From Chloroflexota bacterium (GTDB taxonomy: Bacteria > Chloroflexota > Dehalococcoidia > SM23-28-2): a stretch of DNA of 15,143 nt. Positions within the stretch are counted from its first letter, which is position 1. Every line of letters begins with the position of its first letter. The stretch lies in assembly GCA_030691665.1 (NCBI GenBank), contig JAUYDU010000502.1, forward strand, positions 1 to 15,143, read 5' to 3'. Shown one piece after another: positions 9,701-15,143 of this stretch. A model generated the notes under the pieces. It was not told where the DNA came from, did no database searches, and saw only the letters and a program-made list of their open reading frames with translations. Made by a program: the position numbers and the translations under genes.

Positions 9701-9904
9701 CGCATCGGCCAGAGGAAGAACGTCCAGGTACACAAGTACCTCTGCGCCGGCACCCTGGAGGAGCGCATTGACCAGTTGATAGAGGGCAAGAAGGAGCTGG
9801 CGGAGAGCGTGGTGGGGACCGGCGAGGCGTGGCTCACCGAGATGTCCACAGAGCAACTCCGCGATGTCCTCACGCTGTCGAAACATGCGGTGGTGGAGGG
9901 CTAG
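6701..9904 (+). CDS. SNF2-family DEAD-like ATPase/helicase with bacterial N-terminal SNF2-associated domain
   Basis: SNF2 ATPases translocate on double-stranded DNA and displace or remodel bound proteins. The C-terminal half has all motifs: Walker A DDMGLGKT (616-623), LLIAPMSVVGNW (Ia), Walker B-type DEAQ (717-720), LTGTPVENRL (III), VFTQF (IV), SLKAGGLGLNLTAA (V) and QATDRAFRIGQ (VI, 994-1004). DEAQ in place of DEAH is usual in bacterial members. The N-terminal 590 residues start VLHGIWNGAVFHIWGE and include an RWVQSLAAEEPHL block, matching the DUF3670-type SNF2-associated region. Start: a GTG at 6701 that begins the conserved 'VLHGxW' motif; the ribosome binding site is weak. It heads a three-gene operon. 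An oddity is a 26-codon segment (residues 230-264) bounded by two copies of KGQ(T/N)LLP, encoded by a REP-like DNA repeat. Confidence 0.95.
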   Translation: MNVLHGIWNGAVFHIWGEGSLERPVAAARGRGGRKPRAPVHPFALGPDKLREVVEAVAGDALCAQERSGTVVLMLPSTSAGPLPSPELLRGSEAPQGPLVGLRAWTVPGLTYAPVEALLLLAALTDSPPPGAAMGDSLRYWAEAAKLSLELLAQGRFVPDTEEVSGRELRAMWSPALWEGNVPGRRRLLISAMPPVCRALDEDGGQCRPSLLVDSFLKATVDAFVRHVVKGQTLLPAAKHRQASKNARRKAARYGKGQNLLPARSAGRQPMQTTLAERWVQSLAAEEPHLTAPAGEVAAFLKEARQWTSQLLPSDEGAAFRTCFRLEPPEDSGVEKARRKKPESWAVSFHLQAVDDRSLLIDAGSVWKEQSSVLTFLERRFEDPQERLLADLGRASRLFPTLEESLKSPRPIACTLTTEGAYAFLREAAPLLEQSGFGVLVPPWWQKPSARLGVRIRLRAKGTGKVPGAGLLGLDSLAVVDWEAALGEEVLSQDELERLAALKVPLVRLRGQWVELRPEEIEAAVRFFQKKRGSMSLGEALRLGLAGEAAEAGLPVVAVEAEGWLKELLAGLASGGHMEEVAAPEGFQGALRPYQVKGLSWLAFLDRFGLGACLADDMGLGKTIQLIALLLHERANGNKPGPTLLIAPMSVVGNWRREVERFAPSLKVMVHHGGERLAGAAFARQAKRHDLVISTYALAQRDQEQFAAVPWRRIALDEAQNIKNPSAKQTQAIRSLRAGRRVALTGTPVENRLSELWSIMEFLNPGYLGSGEEFRRSFAVPIEKYRDGERLARLRRLVQPFLLRRLKTDPAVISDLPEKMEMKTFCNLTREQASLYQAVLKEMMEKVEGSEGIERKGLVLAVLTKLKQVCDHPALLLQDGSPLGERSGKLLRLVEMLEEVVAAGDRALVFTQFAEMGHMMRRHLQEALMREVLFLHGGTARKARDEMVQRFQAEGEAPPVFILSLKAGGLGLNLTAASHVFHFDRWWNPAVENQATDRAFRIGQRKNVQVHKYLCAGTLEERIDQLIEGKKELAESVVGTGEAWLTEMSTEQLRDVLTLSKHAVVEG
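7388..7485 (+). repeat. Duplicated REP-like palindrome inside the SNF2 coding sequence
   Basis: AAGGGTCAGACCCTTCTCCC at 7388-7407 recurs as AAGGGTCAGAACCTTCTCCC at 7466-7485, one mismatch in 20, exactly 78 bases (26 codons) apart in the same frame. The first copy contains a perfect 7-bp palindrome AAGGGTC-A-GACCCTT. A GGGTCAGACCC-type palindrome resembles repetitive extragenic palindromes mobilised by REP-associated tyrosine transposases in other bacteria; that resemblance is from memory. The encoded peptides are KGQTLLP and KGQNLLP, joined by a very basic linker. Confidence 0.65.
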
Positions 9905-10813
9905 ATGGGACGCTGGCGAGAATGGGACTACTACCCGCCCAGCCGGCCTCTGCCGGTCAAAGGTGGCATCAAGGCCAGGAGCCAGCGGGGCAAGATAGGT
10001 GAGACCTGGTGGTCGGGCAGATGGCTCGCCTTCCTGGAGTCGCTGGACCTGGGGGCCAGGCTGGGGCGGGGCAGGGCCTACGCCAGGGCGGGCCAGGTCA
10101 TGAGCCTGAAGGTCGAAAAGGGCCTGGTATCGGCCAAAGTCCAGGGCTCGCGCCCTCGCCCCTACTCGGTGACCGTTCGTCTGGTGCCCCTGTCCGAGAG
10201 CCAGTGGGTGAAGGTCATCTCCGCCATGGCCTCCCAGGCCCTCTTCGCCGCAAAGCTCCTGGCGGGGGAGATGCCCCAGAACATCGAGGAGGCCTTCCAG
10301 TCCGCCAGGGTGTCCCTCTTCCCCACGAAGCGGAAAGACCTGGAGAGCGACTGCTCCTGCCCCGACTGGGCCAATCCCTGCAAGCACGTAGCTGCGGTGT
10401 ACTACCTCCTGGCCGAGGAGTTCGACCGGGACCCGTTCCTGGTCTTCCGCCTGCGAGGAATGGAGAAGGACGAGTTGGTGGCCGCCCTGCGGGAGCGCCG
10501 CTCGGGCGAGGCCGGCCGCTCCCCGGCTGCTCGCGGCGAGCATGGCGAGGATGTGAAGGAGGCCGAAGGAGAGGCCTCGCCTCTGGAGGCCTGCCTGGAC
10601 CGCTTTTGGGCGATGGGGCCGGAGATGGCCTCCTTCCGTGTCAACGTGGCCGCACCCGCCGTGCCTCTCGCCATCCTCAAGCGGCTGGGCCCTCCGCCGT
10701 TCTGGAAGGGCAGGGGAGACCTTCTCGAAGCGCTGGGGAGAGCATACGGCGCCGCGAGCGAAGAGGCCCTGCGGCTGGCCTATGGCGAAGGAGAGCACGA
10801 TGGCCGCCAGTGA
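9905..10813 (+). CDS. SWIM zinc-finger protein, partner of the SNF2 ATPase
   Basis: The 302-aa product contains a SWIM zinc finger, CSCPDWANPCKH, with Cys150, Cys152, Cys159 and His161 as predicted zinc ligands, in the usual C-x-C-x6-C-x-H pattern. The N-terminus (WDYYPPSRPLPVKGGIKARS, then WWSGRWLAFLE) is that of the SWIM proteins found next to SNF2 ATPases in Chloroflexota and Actinomycetota. SWIM domains bind DNA or proteins; here the partner is presumably the SNF2 protein, which is inference from gene order. The ATG immediately follows the TAG of the SNF2 gene (TAGATG), with GGAGGG four bases before the stop, so the two are translationally coupled. A charged, probably disordered segment (about 200-228) separates the zinc finger from a C-terminal helical part. 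Confidence 0.9.
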   Translation: MGRWREWDYYPPSRPLPVKGGIKARSQRGKIGETWWSGRWLAFLESLDLGARLGRGRAYARAGQVMSLKVEKGLVSAKVQGSRPRPYSVTVRLVPLSESQWVKVISAMASQALFAAKLLAGEMPQNIEEAFQSARVSLFPTKRKDLESDCSCPDWANPCKHVAAVYYLLAEEFDRDPFLVFRLRGMEKDELVAALRERRSGEAGRSPAARGEHGEDVKEAEGEASPLEACLDRFWAMGPEMASFRVNVAAPAVPLAILKRLGPPPFWKGRGDLLEALGRAYGAASEEALRLAYGEGEHDGRQ

Positions 10814-11495
10814 CCACGCCAACGAGGCGCTTCGGGTCTACCCTTCCAGGACCGCCGACGATGGCGGCTGGTGGTGCGCCGCCTACGGCGACCTCAAGGC
10901 TCCCCAGGGATGGGAGTTCCTGCCAGCGGGCGACGCCTTCGTCACCCAGCAGGTAAAGCGCGCGGGGCCACACTGGGTGGTGGTGCGTGCCAGGAAGGGC
11001 TACACGGAGACGCTGGGGATCCTGGCCCCACCCTCCATCATAAAGGCGGCCTGTTCCCTCGCGGAGGAGACAGCGACCCGTAGGAAGCAGGCCAGGGCCC
11101 GATCAGGGGAGCGCCGCCTGGCACAGGAGCAAACGTACAGGAAGCAGTTCGTCGAGGCGGTGCTCCGCTACCTTGACTTCGCGCCCCGTCACAGTGCCCT
11201 GACGAGGGAGATCGCCGATGGGGCCGCCCAGCAGGCGACGGCGGTGGGCAGCGGCCGGGTGGGCCGCACCAGCAAGCTGACCCTTGAGGCGAAGGCGGAG
11301 TTGGCGGCACGGGCGTACATACGCCATAACTACACTCGCTACGAGGAGCGGATGGCACGGGAAGGCCTCTTCGAGGTGGACAGTTTCGTCCACCACACGA
11401 TCAAGGAGCAGGCCCAGGAGGAGGTGGACCAGTTCCTGGAGCGCCACAGGCGAAAGAGAGGTCCCCGCGCCTCCTCCGAGCGTTCAAAGAGGTAA
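10800..11495 (+). CDS. DUF2293-family protein, third gene of the SNF2 operon
   Basis: The 231-aa protein has an N-terminal part (about 35-85, GWEFLPAGDAFVTQQVKR then GPHWVVVRARKGYTETLGI) and a C-terminal helical part (about 150-216, GRVGRTSKLTLEAKAELAAR then AYIRHNYTRYEERM). Together these match my recollection of DUF2293 proteins, whose function is unknown. A Lys/Arg-rich helix (about 90-118) joins them, compatible with nucleic-acid binding. Although the frame is open from 10638, the ATG at 10800 has an AAGGAG six bases upstream and overlaps the end of the SWIM gene by 14 bp, the typical geometry of coupled genes; the upstream extension is antisense-like noise inside the SWIM gene. Stop TAA at 11493-11495. 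The operon position ties it to the SNF2/SWIM pair. Confidence 0.8.
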   Translation: MAASDHANEALRVYPSRTADDGGWWCAAYGDLKAPQGWEFLPAGDAFVTQQVKRAGPHWVVVRARKGYTETLGILAPPSIIKAACSLAEETATRRKQARARSGERRLAQEQTYRKQFVEAVLRYLDFAPRHSALTREIADGAAQQATAVGSGRVGRTSKLTLEAKAELAARAYIRHNYTRYEERMAREGLFEVDSFVHHTIKEQAQEEVDQFLERHRRKRGPRASSERSKR

Positions 11496-12005
11496 GCAAT
11501 TCCTTCCTGCAGCAGACCGTCAGCCCGACGTGCAAATCCCGGGCGTGCCACATCTCGCCAACCTTCCCCTTTTCCCACCATGTGTAAGCGTCCTTACAGC
11601 ATCTCGCCCTTCGGCTGGGTCTTCCCATAGGAACTCTATCACCCCACCAGAACCGGACCTCGACCAAACACTCGGCTATCTATCTATTCTTCCTGGTACC
11701 CGTGCGTTACCTTTGCACCAGGAAAGCGACCAGGAGATGGTGTGTCGGGAGGGCAAGACAGGGGGGTCCCAGGAGGGGGCCGTGCCTTTGGAGACAGCCG
11801 CCGATATCTCCGCCACGGAGTCTCGTTCGTCCGTTTGGAGTCCTCCTTTGACCCACAGTCGACCACCATCCTGACGATTGGGCGACTGTTCGCCGTGTAT
11901 CTGCAAACCGACTGCCAGATGGACCGTCGTGCGAACGTCAGGGAGGATTTCGGGAGGTGGCCAGGGAGGTGGGAGAGGTGAATCCGGCGAGGCAGCGGTT
12001 CATAT
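11496..12005. other. Non-coding stretch after the SNF2 operon
   Basis: No frame here gives a credible protein; the plus frame 11742-11981 and its relatives have mixed composition and no motif. No intrinsic terminator (GC stem plus T-run) follows the DUF2293 gene. The stretch probably separates the core operon from the mobile region to the right. Confidence 0.4.
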
Positions 12006-12305
12006 CTACCAACACAGACTCAACGGCGTCACAAGGGTGGACATCCCACCGACCATCGCCCGAGAATCCTGACCGTTGTCCGAAATGTCGGACGACTTCA
12101 CGGTGGTGGTGTCCCGTGAGCCTTGACACAGACAGCCTGCATCACGAGTTCGGACCAGCGGTCCGGTCTTGGCCCAAAAGTGAGCGCCATAATAGTGGCG
12201 GTTGAGAAAGGCGAGGTGCGTAGAGTTCTCGTTCGGGTCGAGATGGGTAGCCAGGCGCTCTAGGCAGTGCCGGGCGAGGTACCGTCTATAACCGCCGTTA
12301 TACAA
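12006..12305 (-). CDS. Possible hypothetical ORF or gene remnant
   Basis: The frame extends upstream of the TTG at 12305 into the +1 frame of the zinc-ribbon gene, so the true start is uncertain. The first 60 residues, with GGYRRYLARHCLERLATHLDP and HLAFLNRHYYGAHF, have protein-like composition and mostly G/C third positions. The last 40 residues (from about residue 55) look like non-coding translation, so a frameshift may have broken an original gene. I do not recognise the family. The order zinc-ribbon gene then this ORF on one strand suggests they belonged to one small cargo unit. Confidence 0.3.
   Translation of the reverse strand: MYNGGYRRYLARHCLERLATHLDPNENSTHLAFLNRHYYGAHFWAKTGPLVRTRDAGCLCQGSRDTTTVKSSDISDNGQDSRAMVGGMSTLVTPLSLCW
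12075..12165. repeat. Two short hairpins
   Basis: GTTGTCCGA (12075-12083) pairs with TCGGACGAC (12088-12096) over a 4-base AATG loop, a 9-bp stem with one G-U. Seventy bases on, CGGACC (12151-12156) pairs with GGTCCG (12160-12165) over a 3-base loop. Neither is followed by a T-tract. They could be relics of mobile repeats or structure in a transcript. Confidence 0.4.
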
Positions 12306-12334
12306 TGTGGCCGCCGCTGTTTCGTCTGTCCCGG

Positions 12335-12655
12335 CTAGGGTCTTGGGAGCGGCGGGAACCCTAGCCTGGCCACAGCCTCCCGGACGACCTCAAAGGCTGC
12401 CTGGCCTCCGAGTATCGGGTCTGAGAAGGTCGCCTGTGTGATGGCTCGCGCATGGTCCAGGGCGCGGCTAAACTCCTCCAGCGGGTCGTCACTCGGTTTT
12501 CTCAGGAGCCGAACAAGATCCAGAACGGCTGCCTCGAACACATCGGCATCGATGGCCCGGTGCCTCCGGCACCCAGGACATTGGGCCGCTACTGATCCGC
12601 CGGCCCTCACCTGCCAGGTATGGCCGCATGAAAGGCATCTCACTCGCTTACCCAT
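12335..12655 (-). CDS. Small zinc-ribbon protein (106 aa)
   Basis: The N-terminus holds two CxxC knuckles (RCLSCGHTW with Cys7/Cys10, and QCPGCRRH with Cys26/Cys29), a zinc ribbon as found in small DNA- or RNA-binding proteins. The rest is helical and acidic (VFEAAVLDLVRLLRK, then ALDHARAITQATF) with a Pro-rich end. The ATG at 12655 has an AGGGGG stretch about nine bases upstream. There is no signal peptide. It is divergent from the serine recombinase 210 bp away. Comparable small zinc-ribbon genes accompany phage and integrative-element modules in Chloroflexota, so it may be cargo of the element moved by the recombinase; this is inference. Confidence 0.65.
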   Translation of the reverse strand: MGKRVRCLSCGHTWQVRAGGSVAAQCPGCRRHRAIDADVFEAAVLDLVRLLRKPSDDPLEEFSRALDHARAITQATFSDPILGGQAAFEVVREAVARLGFPPLPRP

Positions 12656-12864
12656 TGCGTAATCCCCCTACAGGGCATATACTCCCCACGCAGGTAGTCA
12701 CCGTTACGTGGCAAGAACGTCGTCACTTTAGCCGACTTACAGTCAGACGACAAGAGCGCAGGGCGATGTAGGCACCACTGGCTCGGCGCTGCTGGCAGCC
12801 GAAGGACAAGTGTACATAGCTCACGGGGGGCTGGTCAAACCGAAGAGCACGAGGAGGGAAAGGC

Positions 12865-14367
12865 GTGAGAGCGGCATTGTACGCACGGGTGAGCTCCGAG
12901 GAGCAGGTGAAGGGTTATAGCCTTGATGCGCAACGGCGAGCCTTCCGTACGCTGGCCCAGCAGCGGGGTTGGACGATCTACCGGGAGTACGTAGAGGAAG
13001 GGCGATCGGCTCACAAGGAGGATGTACGAAAGCGCCCCGTCTTCATGGAAGCGATCCATGACGCCTTGGCCAACGCGTATGACGTACTGGTGGTGCACAA
13101 GATCGACCGGTTTGCTCGCCGCAGGCGGGTCACCGACGAATACTTTGAGAAGCTGAGCAAAGCAGGGGTGGGATTTCTTTCCATTATGGAGCAGATGGAC
13201 TTCACGACCCCCATGGGCAAGTTTGCCCTAGGCATGTTCGGCGGGATGGCCCAACTCTACAGCGACAACCTGGGAGAGGAAACGAAAAAAGGCTGGCACG
13301 AGCGTCGTGACCAGGGGTATTACTGTGGCCTGCTGCCCTTTGGTGCCATGAAAGGGGATGATGGCCTTCCCACCCCCGACCCTGCTACCTATCCTGGTTT
13401 GAAGCTGGCCTTCGAAGAATCAGCGAAAGGCAAGCCTGACGGCGAGATCGCTCGGTTGCTCAACCAGAAGGGGTACCGAACTGCGGGAAACCAAGGAAAC
13501 CGCCCCTTTGGCAAGGACACGGTGAGGGGCCTGCTAATCAACCGGTTTTACGTTGGAGAGATCCCGTTCCGCGAGAATGGCAAGGTGGTGCGATGGATCA
13601 AGGCAAAACACCAGCCGTTCTTGGCACAAGATCTGTTCGAGCGGGTGCAGGATGAGCGTCAACGGAATAGGCGGATGTGCAAACAGCATCCTCGACAATC
13701 GCGCCCTACGGCGCTAACTGGCATAGCAAAGTGCTGGTACTGTGGTGGCAAGTACCACGTTGGGGCAACCAAGGGGGGCAAGCAACGCCTGATGTGCTAC
13801 AACAGGGCGCAAAGGCTTGCTGATTGTCCTGCGCGGTCAGCCCTGTTGGAACGCTATGAGGTGCAACTACAGGCATATCTGGTCAACTTCCATATCCCTG
13901 AGGACTATCAAACCCGTATACTTGCGCGTCAGAAGGACATCGCGGTTAAGCAGGATGAGATCTCTAAAGAGAGAGCCCGGCTAAACCAGCAGTTGGAACG
14001 CATCAAGAAGCTGTTTCAGTGGGGCGACTACGATGAGGACCAGTACTTCCAGGAGAAACACGGCTTGGAGCGCCAGTTGAGGGAACTTGAACCTAGTGCT
14101 GAGTATGCGGCTGTCCTCCAGAGGCTGGCTGAGTATCTATCACAAGTGCCAGAGGCGTGGAAAGGTGCCACCGGGGACCAGCGGAACCGCCTGCTGCGAC
14201 GCCTATTTGAAGAGGTCTGGATCAAGGACGACCAGATAGTGGCTTTGAGGCCGAGGGCGGAGATGGAGCCTTTCTTCAAACTGTCGTTTGAGGAGTGGGT
14301 GACGCAGCACGGTGGGTTTGAAGTGGAAGCTCCGAAGCCCTTCCGGGTCGCCAGTAACCAAGAATAG
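12865..14367 (+). CDS. Large serine recombinase (site-specific integrase/resolvase family)
   Basis: This enzyme cuts and rejoins DNA at att sites through a serine-DNA link. The N-terminal catalytic domain (about 1-145) starts ALYARVSSEEQ with Tyr6, Arg8 and nucleophile Ser10, and has the KIDRFAR motif (79-85). A 'recombinase' DNA-binding domain follows (about 155-260, with EIARLLNQKGYRT and VRGLLINRFYVGE). Next come a zinc ribbon (Cys290, Cys293, Cys311, Cys321), a coiled coil (about 350-410) and a C-terminal DNA-contacting tail ending near 500. The length and order are complete for the large serine family, so it is likely active. Start: GTG at 12865 with GGAGGGAAAG just upstream. Codons are less GC-biased than in the core genes, consistent with horizontal acquisition. 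It converges with a broken relative (14380-14685). Confidence 0.95.
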   Translation: MRAALYARVSSEEQVKGYSLDAQRRAFRTLAQQRGWTIYREYVEEGRSAHKEDVRKRPVFMEAIHDALANAYDVLVVHKIDRFARRRRVTDEYFEKLSKAGVGFLSIMEQMDFTTPMGKFALGMFGGMAQLYSDNLGEETKKGWHERRDQGYYCGLLPFGAMKGDDGLPTPDPATYPGLKLAFEESAKGKPDGEIARLLNQKGYRTAGNQGNRPFGKDTVRGLLINRFYVGEIPFRENGKVVRWIKAKHQPFLAQDLFERVQDERQRNRRMCKQHPRQSRPTALTGIAKCWYCGGKYHVGATKGGKQRLMCYNRAQRLADCPARSALLERYEVQLQAYLVNFHIPEDYQTRILARQKDIAVKQDEISKERARLNQQLERIKKLFQWGDYDEDQYFQEKHGLERQLRELEPSAEYAAVLQRLAEYLSQVPEAWKGATGDQRNRLLRRLFEEVWIKDDQIVALRPRAEMEPFFKLSFEEWVTQHGGFEVEAPKPFRVASNQE

Positions 14368-14379
14368 CTCTCCTGCACT

Positions 14380-14685
14380 CACGGGCTGGTCCAGGTTGAA
14401 AAGCGGCAAGAAGGCGGCCTTCGGTTTGAGGGCCACGACGGTTCCAGTCACCATACCTACGTAGACTGCGTCCAGCATCAATTTGAGGAGTTCGTGTCGT
14501 TCGCCCTTGGTGGCAGTTCGTCATGCCTCCACCATTCCCTCAACGTGATCGCCGAGCCTCACCATTTGGTTATCCTCTGGGATCTGCGGAGAGGCAAGCG
14601 CCGCCTTCGTCAGTTCCATCTCCTGTTCGTATTCAGGCTGGTCGATGTCTCCCTCTCGGTACTGAAATTTTAGCCGCTTCAGCTT
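14380..14685 (-). pseudogene. C-terminal remnant of a second serine recombinase, with an in-frame TGA
   Basis: Read on the minus strand from 14685, the frame gives KRLKFQYREGDIDQPEYEQE, the end of a coiled coil, then a TGA (14523-14521), then in the same frame RTATKGERHELLKLMLDAVY and VVALKPKAAFLPLF. This aligns with residues about 375-473 of the intact recombinase next door: PEAWKGATGDQRNRLLRRLF corresponds to VEA-stop-RTATKGERHELLKLML, and IVALRPRAEMEPFF to VVALKPKAAFLPLF. The stop falls exactly where the intact copy has Trp432, so a single TGG to TGA change explains it. Two TAG codons precede 14685, and an IS630-type fragment abuts it; the catalytic domain is absent. The gene is therefore dead. 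The homology ends near 14380, a few bases beyond the stop codon of the intact recombinase on the other strand. Confidence 0.85.
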
Positions 14686-14692
14686 CTACTAC

Positions 14693-14911
14693 TCACCTGC
14701 ATAAATCGGCGTAACGATGTTTGAGGCCAGCGGGGTGCACAACATTCTTGGTCCATTCGGAGGGGACCGGATGCTCGTTGCGGGCATCGGTGAACCGGTC
14801 GATGGCTTGGCACACCTGCCGAGGCTTCGTAGAGTTCAGGTGCAAGAGCATGGCCCGGGTCAGGATTCTAAACCAGACTTCGATCTGGTTCAACCACGAG
14901 GCATGGGTAGA
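14693..14911 (-). pseudogene. IS630-type transposase, C-terminal fragment
   Basis: The minus frame reads THASWLNQIEVWFRILTR followed by a ~45-residue tail with DRFTDARNEHPVPSEWTKN and a TGA at 14693-14695. 'SWLNQIEVWF' is the conserved block around the last catalytic glutamate of IS630-family (DDE, Tc1/mariner-like) transposases, and the 'F...N...P..WT' spacing downstream fits the same family. A TGA at 14912-14914 stops the frame just before this block, and the preceding two thirds of the protein are not visible in any frame, so this is a fragment. It lies immediately upstream of the serine-recombinase remnant in the same direction and may have helped break it. Confidence 0.75.
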
Positions 14912-14983
14912 TCAGAGAGGGGAGCCGTTCTGGTGGGCTTGGGAACCGCTGTGTTGAGCCCAGCGTTACCCCTGTTGGGCGTG

Positions 14984-15143
14984 ATGAGTAGATATGTCGC
15001 TTGGCTAGCTGCTCTGGCTTGCATCTTTATGGTGTGGGGATTAACGGGGACAGTCTGGCCCTCCTTGACTCGACCCGACCGATTTGGGTTATGGCTACCT
15101 GATGGCGAACAGGAAAGGCGTTTTCATAGGAGGCGAGGCGTTA
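14984..15143 (+). CDS. Possible start of a membrane or secreted protein, cut by the window end
   Basis: An ATG at 14984 (or GTG at 14981) opens a frame of at least 53 codons to the end of the window. It begins MSRYVAWLAALACIFMVWGL, a basic residue followed by about 17 hydrophobic residues, suitable for a signal anchor or first transmembrane helix. The continuation is TRPDRFGLWLPDGEQERRF and Arg-rich. No good ribosome binding site is present and no family can be named from the part visible. Confidence 0.3.
   Translation, partial: MSRYVAWLAALACIFMVWGLTGTVWPSLTRPDRFGLWLPDGEQERRFHRRRGV

Noticed and set aside
9089..10822. 577-codon minus-strand frame opposite the SNF2/SWIM genes
   Set aside because: Antisense of well-supported conserved genes; no motif of its own.
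14203..14370. Continuation of the second recombinase frame (GDPEGLRSF...), resembling tRNA-antisense tails seen behind integrases
   Set aside because: It is simply the antisense of the intact recombinase C-terminus; no tRNA fold or GGTTCGAAT-type arm could be found.

Overview
The window looks like a chromosomal stretch of a high-GC member of the Chloroflexota, most likely a Dehalococcoidia-type bacterium. I infer this from the style of the primary sigma factor and from the lipoprotein, whose Thr/Pro-rich linker contains a 'TPDVQATVAAAVQATMTRA' segment of the kind common in Chloroflexota surface lipoproteins. This is inference from sequence style; no database search was possible.

Layout. (1) Bases 1-140 carry four imperfect copies of a GGGTGGGGAATTACGTGACCAC-like repeat, resembling the multi-repeat end of an IS21-type insertion sequence that lies outside the window. 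Two small unrecognised ORFs follow (to about 621). (2) Two minus-strand genes follow: a lipoprotein with a Thr/Pro linker, an FxLyD-like domain and two similar C-terminal domains (677-2011, possibly from 2236), and a trypsin-like serine protease with a complete His-Asp-Ser triad (2539-3312). (3) Bases 3313-4698 are a decayed, mostly non-coding stretch holding a 12-bp repeat and the 3' end of an IS256/mutator-type transposase (4145-4405). (4) The core block is a primary-type RNA polymerase sigma factor (4699-6267, minus). It is divergent from a tight three-gene operon on the plus strand: a SNF2-family ATPase of 1067 aa, a SWIM zinc-finger protein whose ATG directly follows the SNF2 stop codon, and a DUF2293-type protein overlapping the SWIM gene by 14 bp. 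(5) Bases 11496-12334 hold no confident gene. (6) The right end is mobile DNA: a small zinc-ribbon gene on the minus strand, an intact 500-aa large serine recombinase (12865-14367, plus), the C-terminal remnant of a second serine recombinase in convergent orientation and broken by one in-frame TGA, an IS630-type transposase fragment, and the possible start of a membrane protein running off the window.

How the parts work together. The SNF2-SWIM-DUF2293 cluster is almost certainly one transcription unit; its likely role is in nucleic-acid or protein-DNA complex remodelling, but the exact function is unknown. The recombinase, the transposase remnants and the small ORFs mark the two ends of the window as accessory DNA around a stable sigma-factor/SNF2 core. 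I see no CRISPR array, rRNA or tRNA. The most unusual observations are a 20-bp REP-like palindromic motif present twice, in frame, inside the SNF2 gene; the TGA in place of an expected Trp in the second recombinase remnant; and a nested 11-bp stem hairpin between the sigma factor and SNF2 genes.
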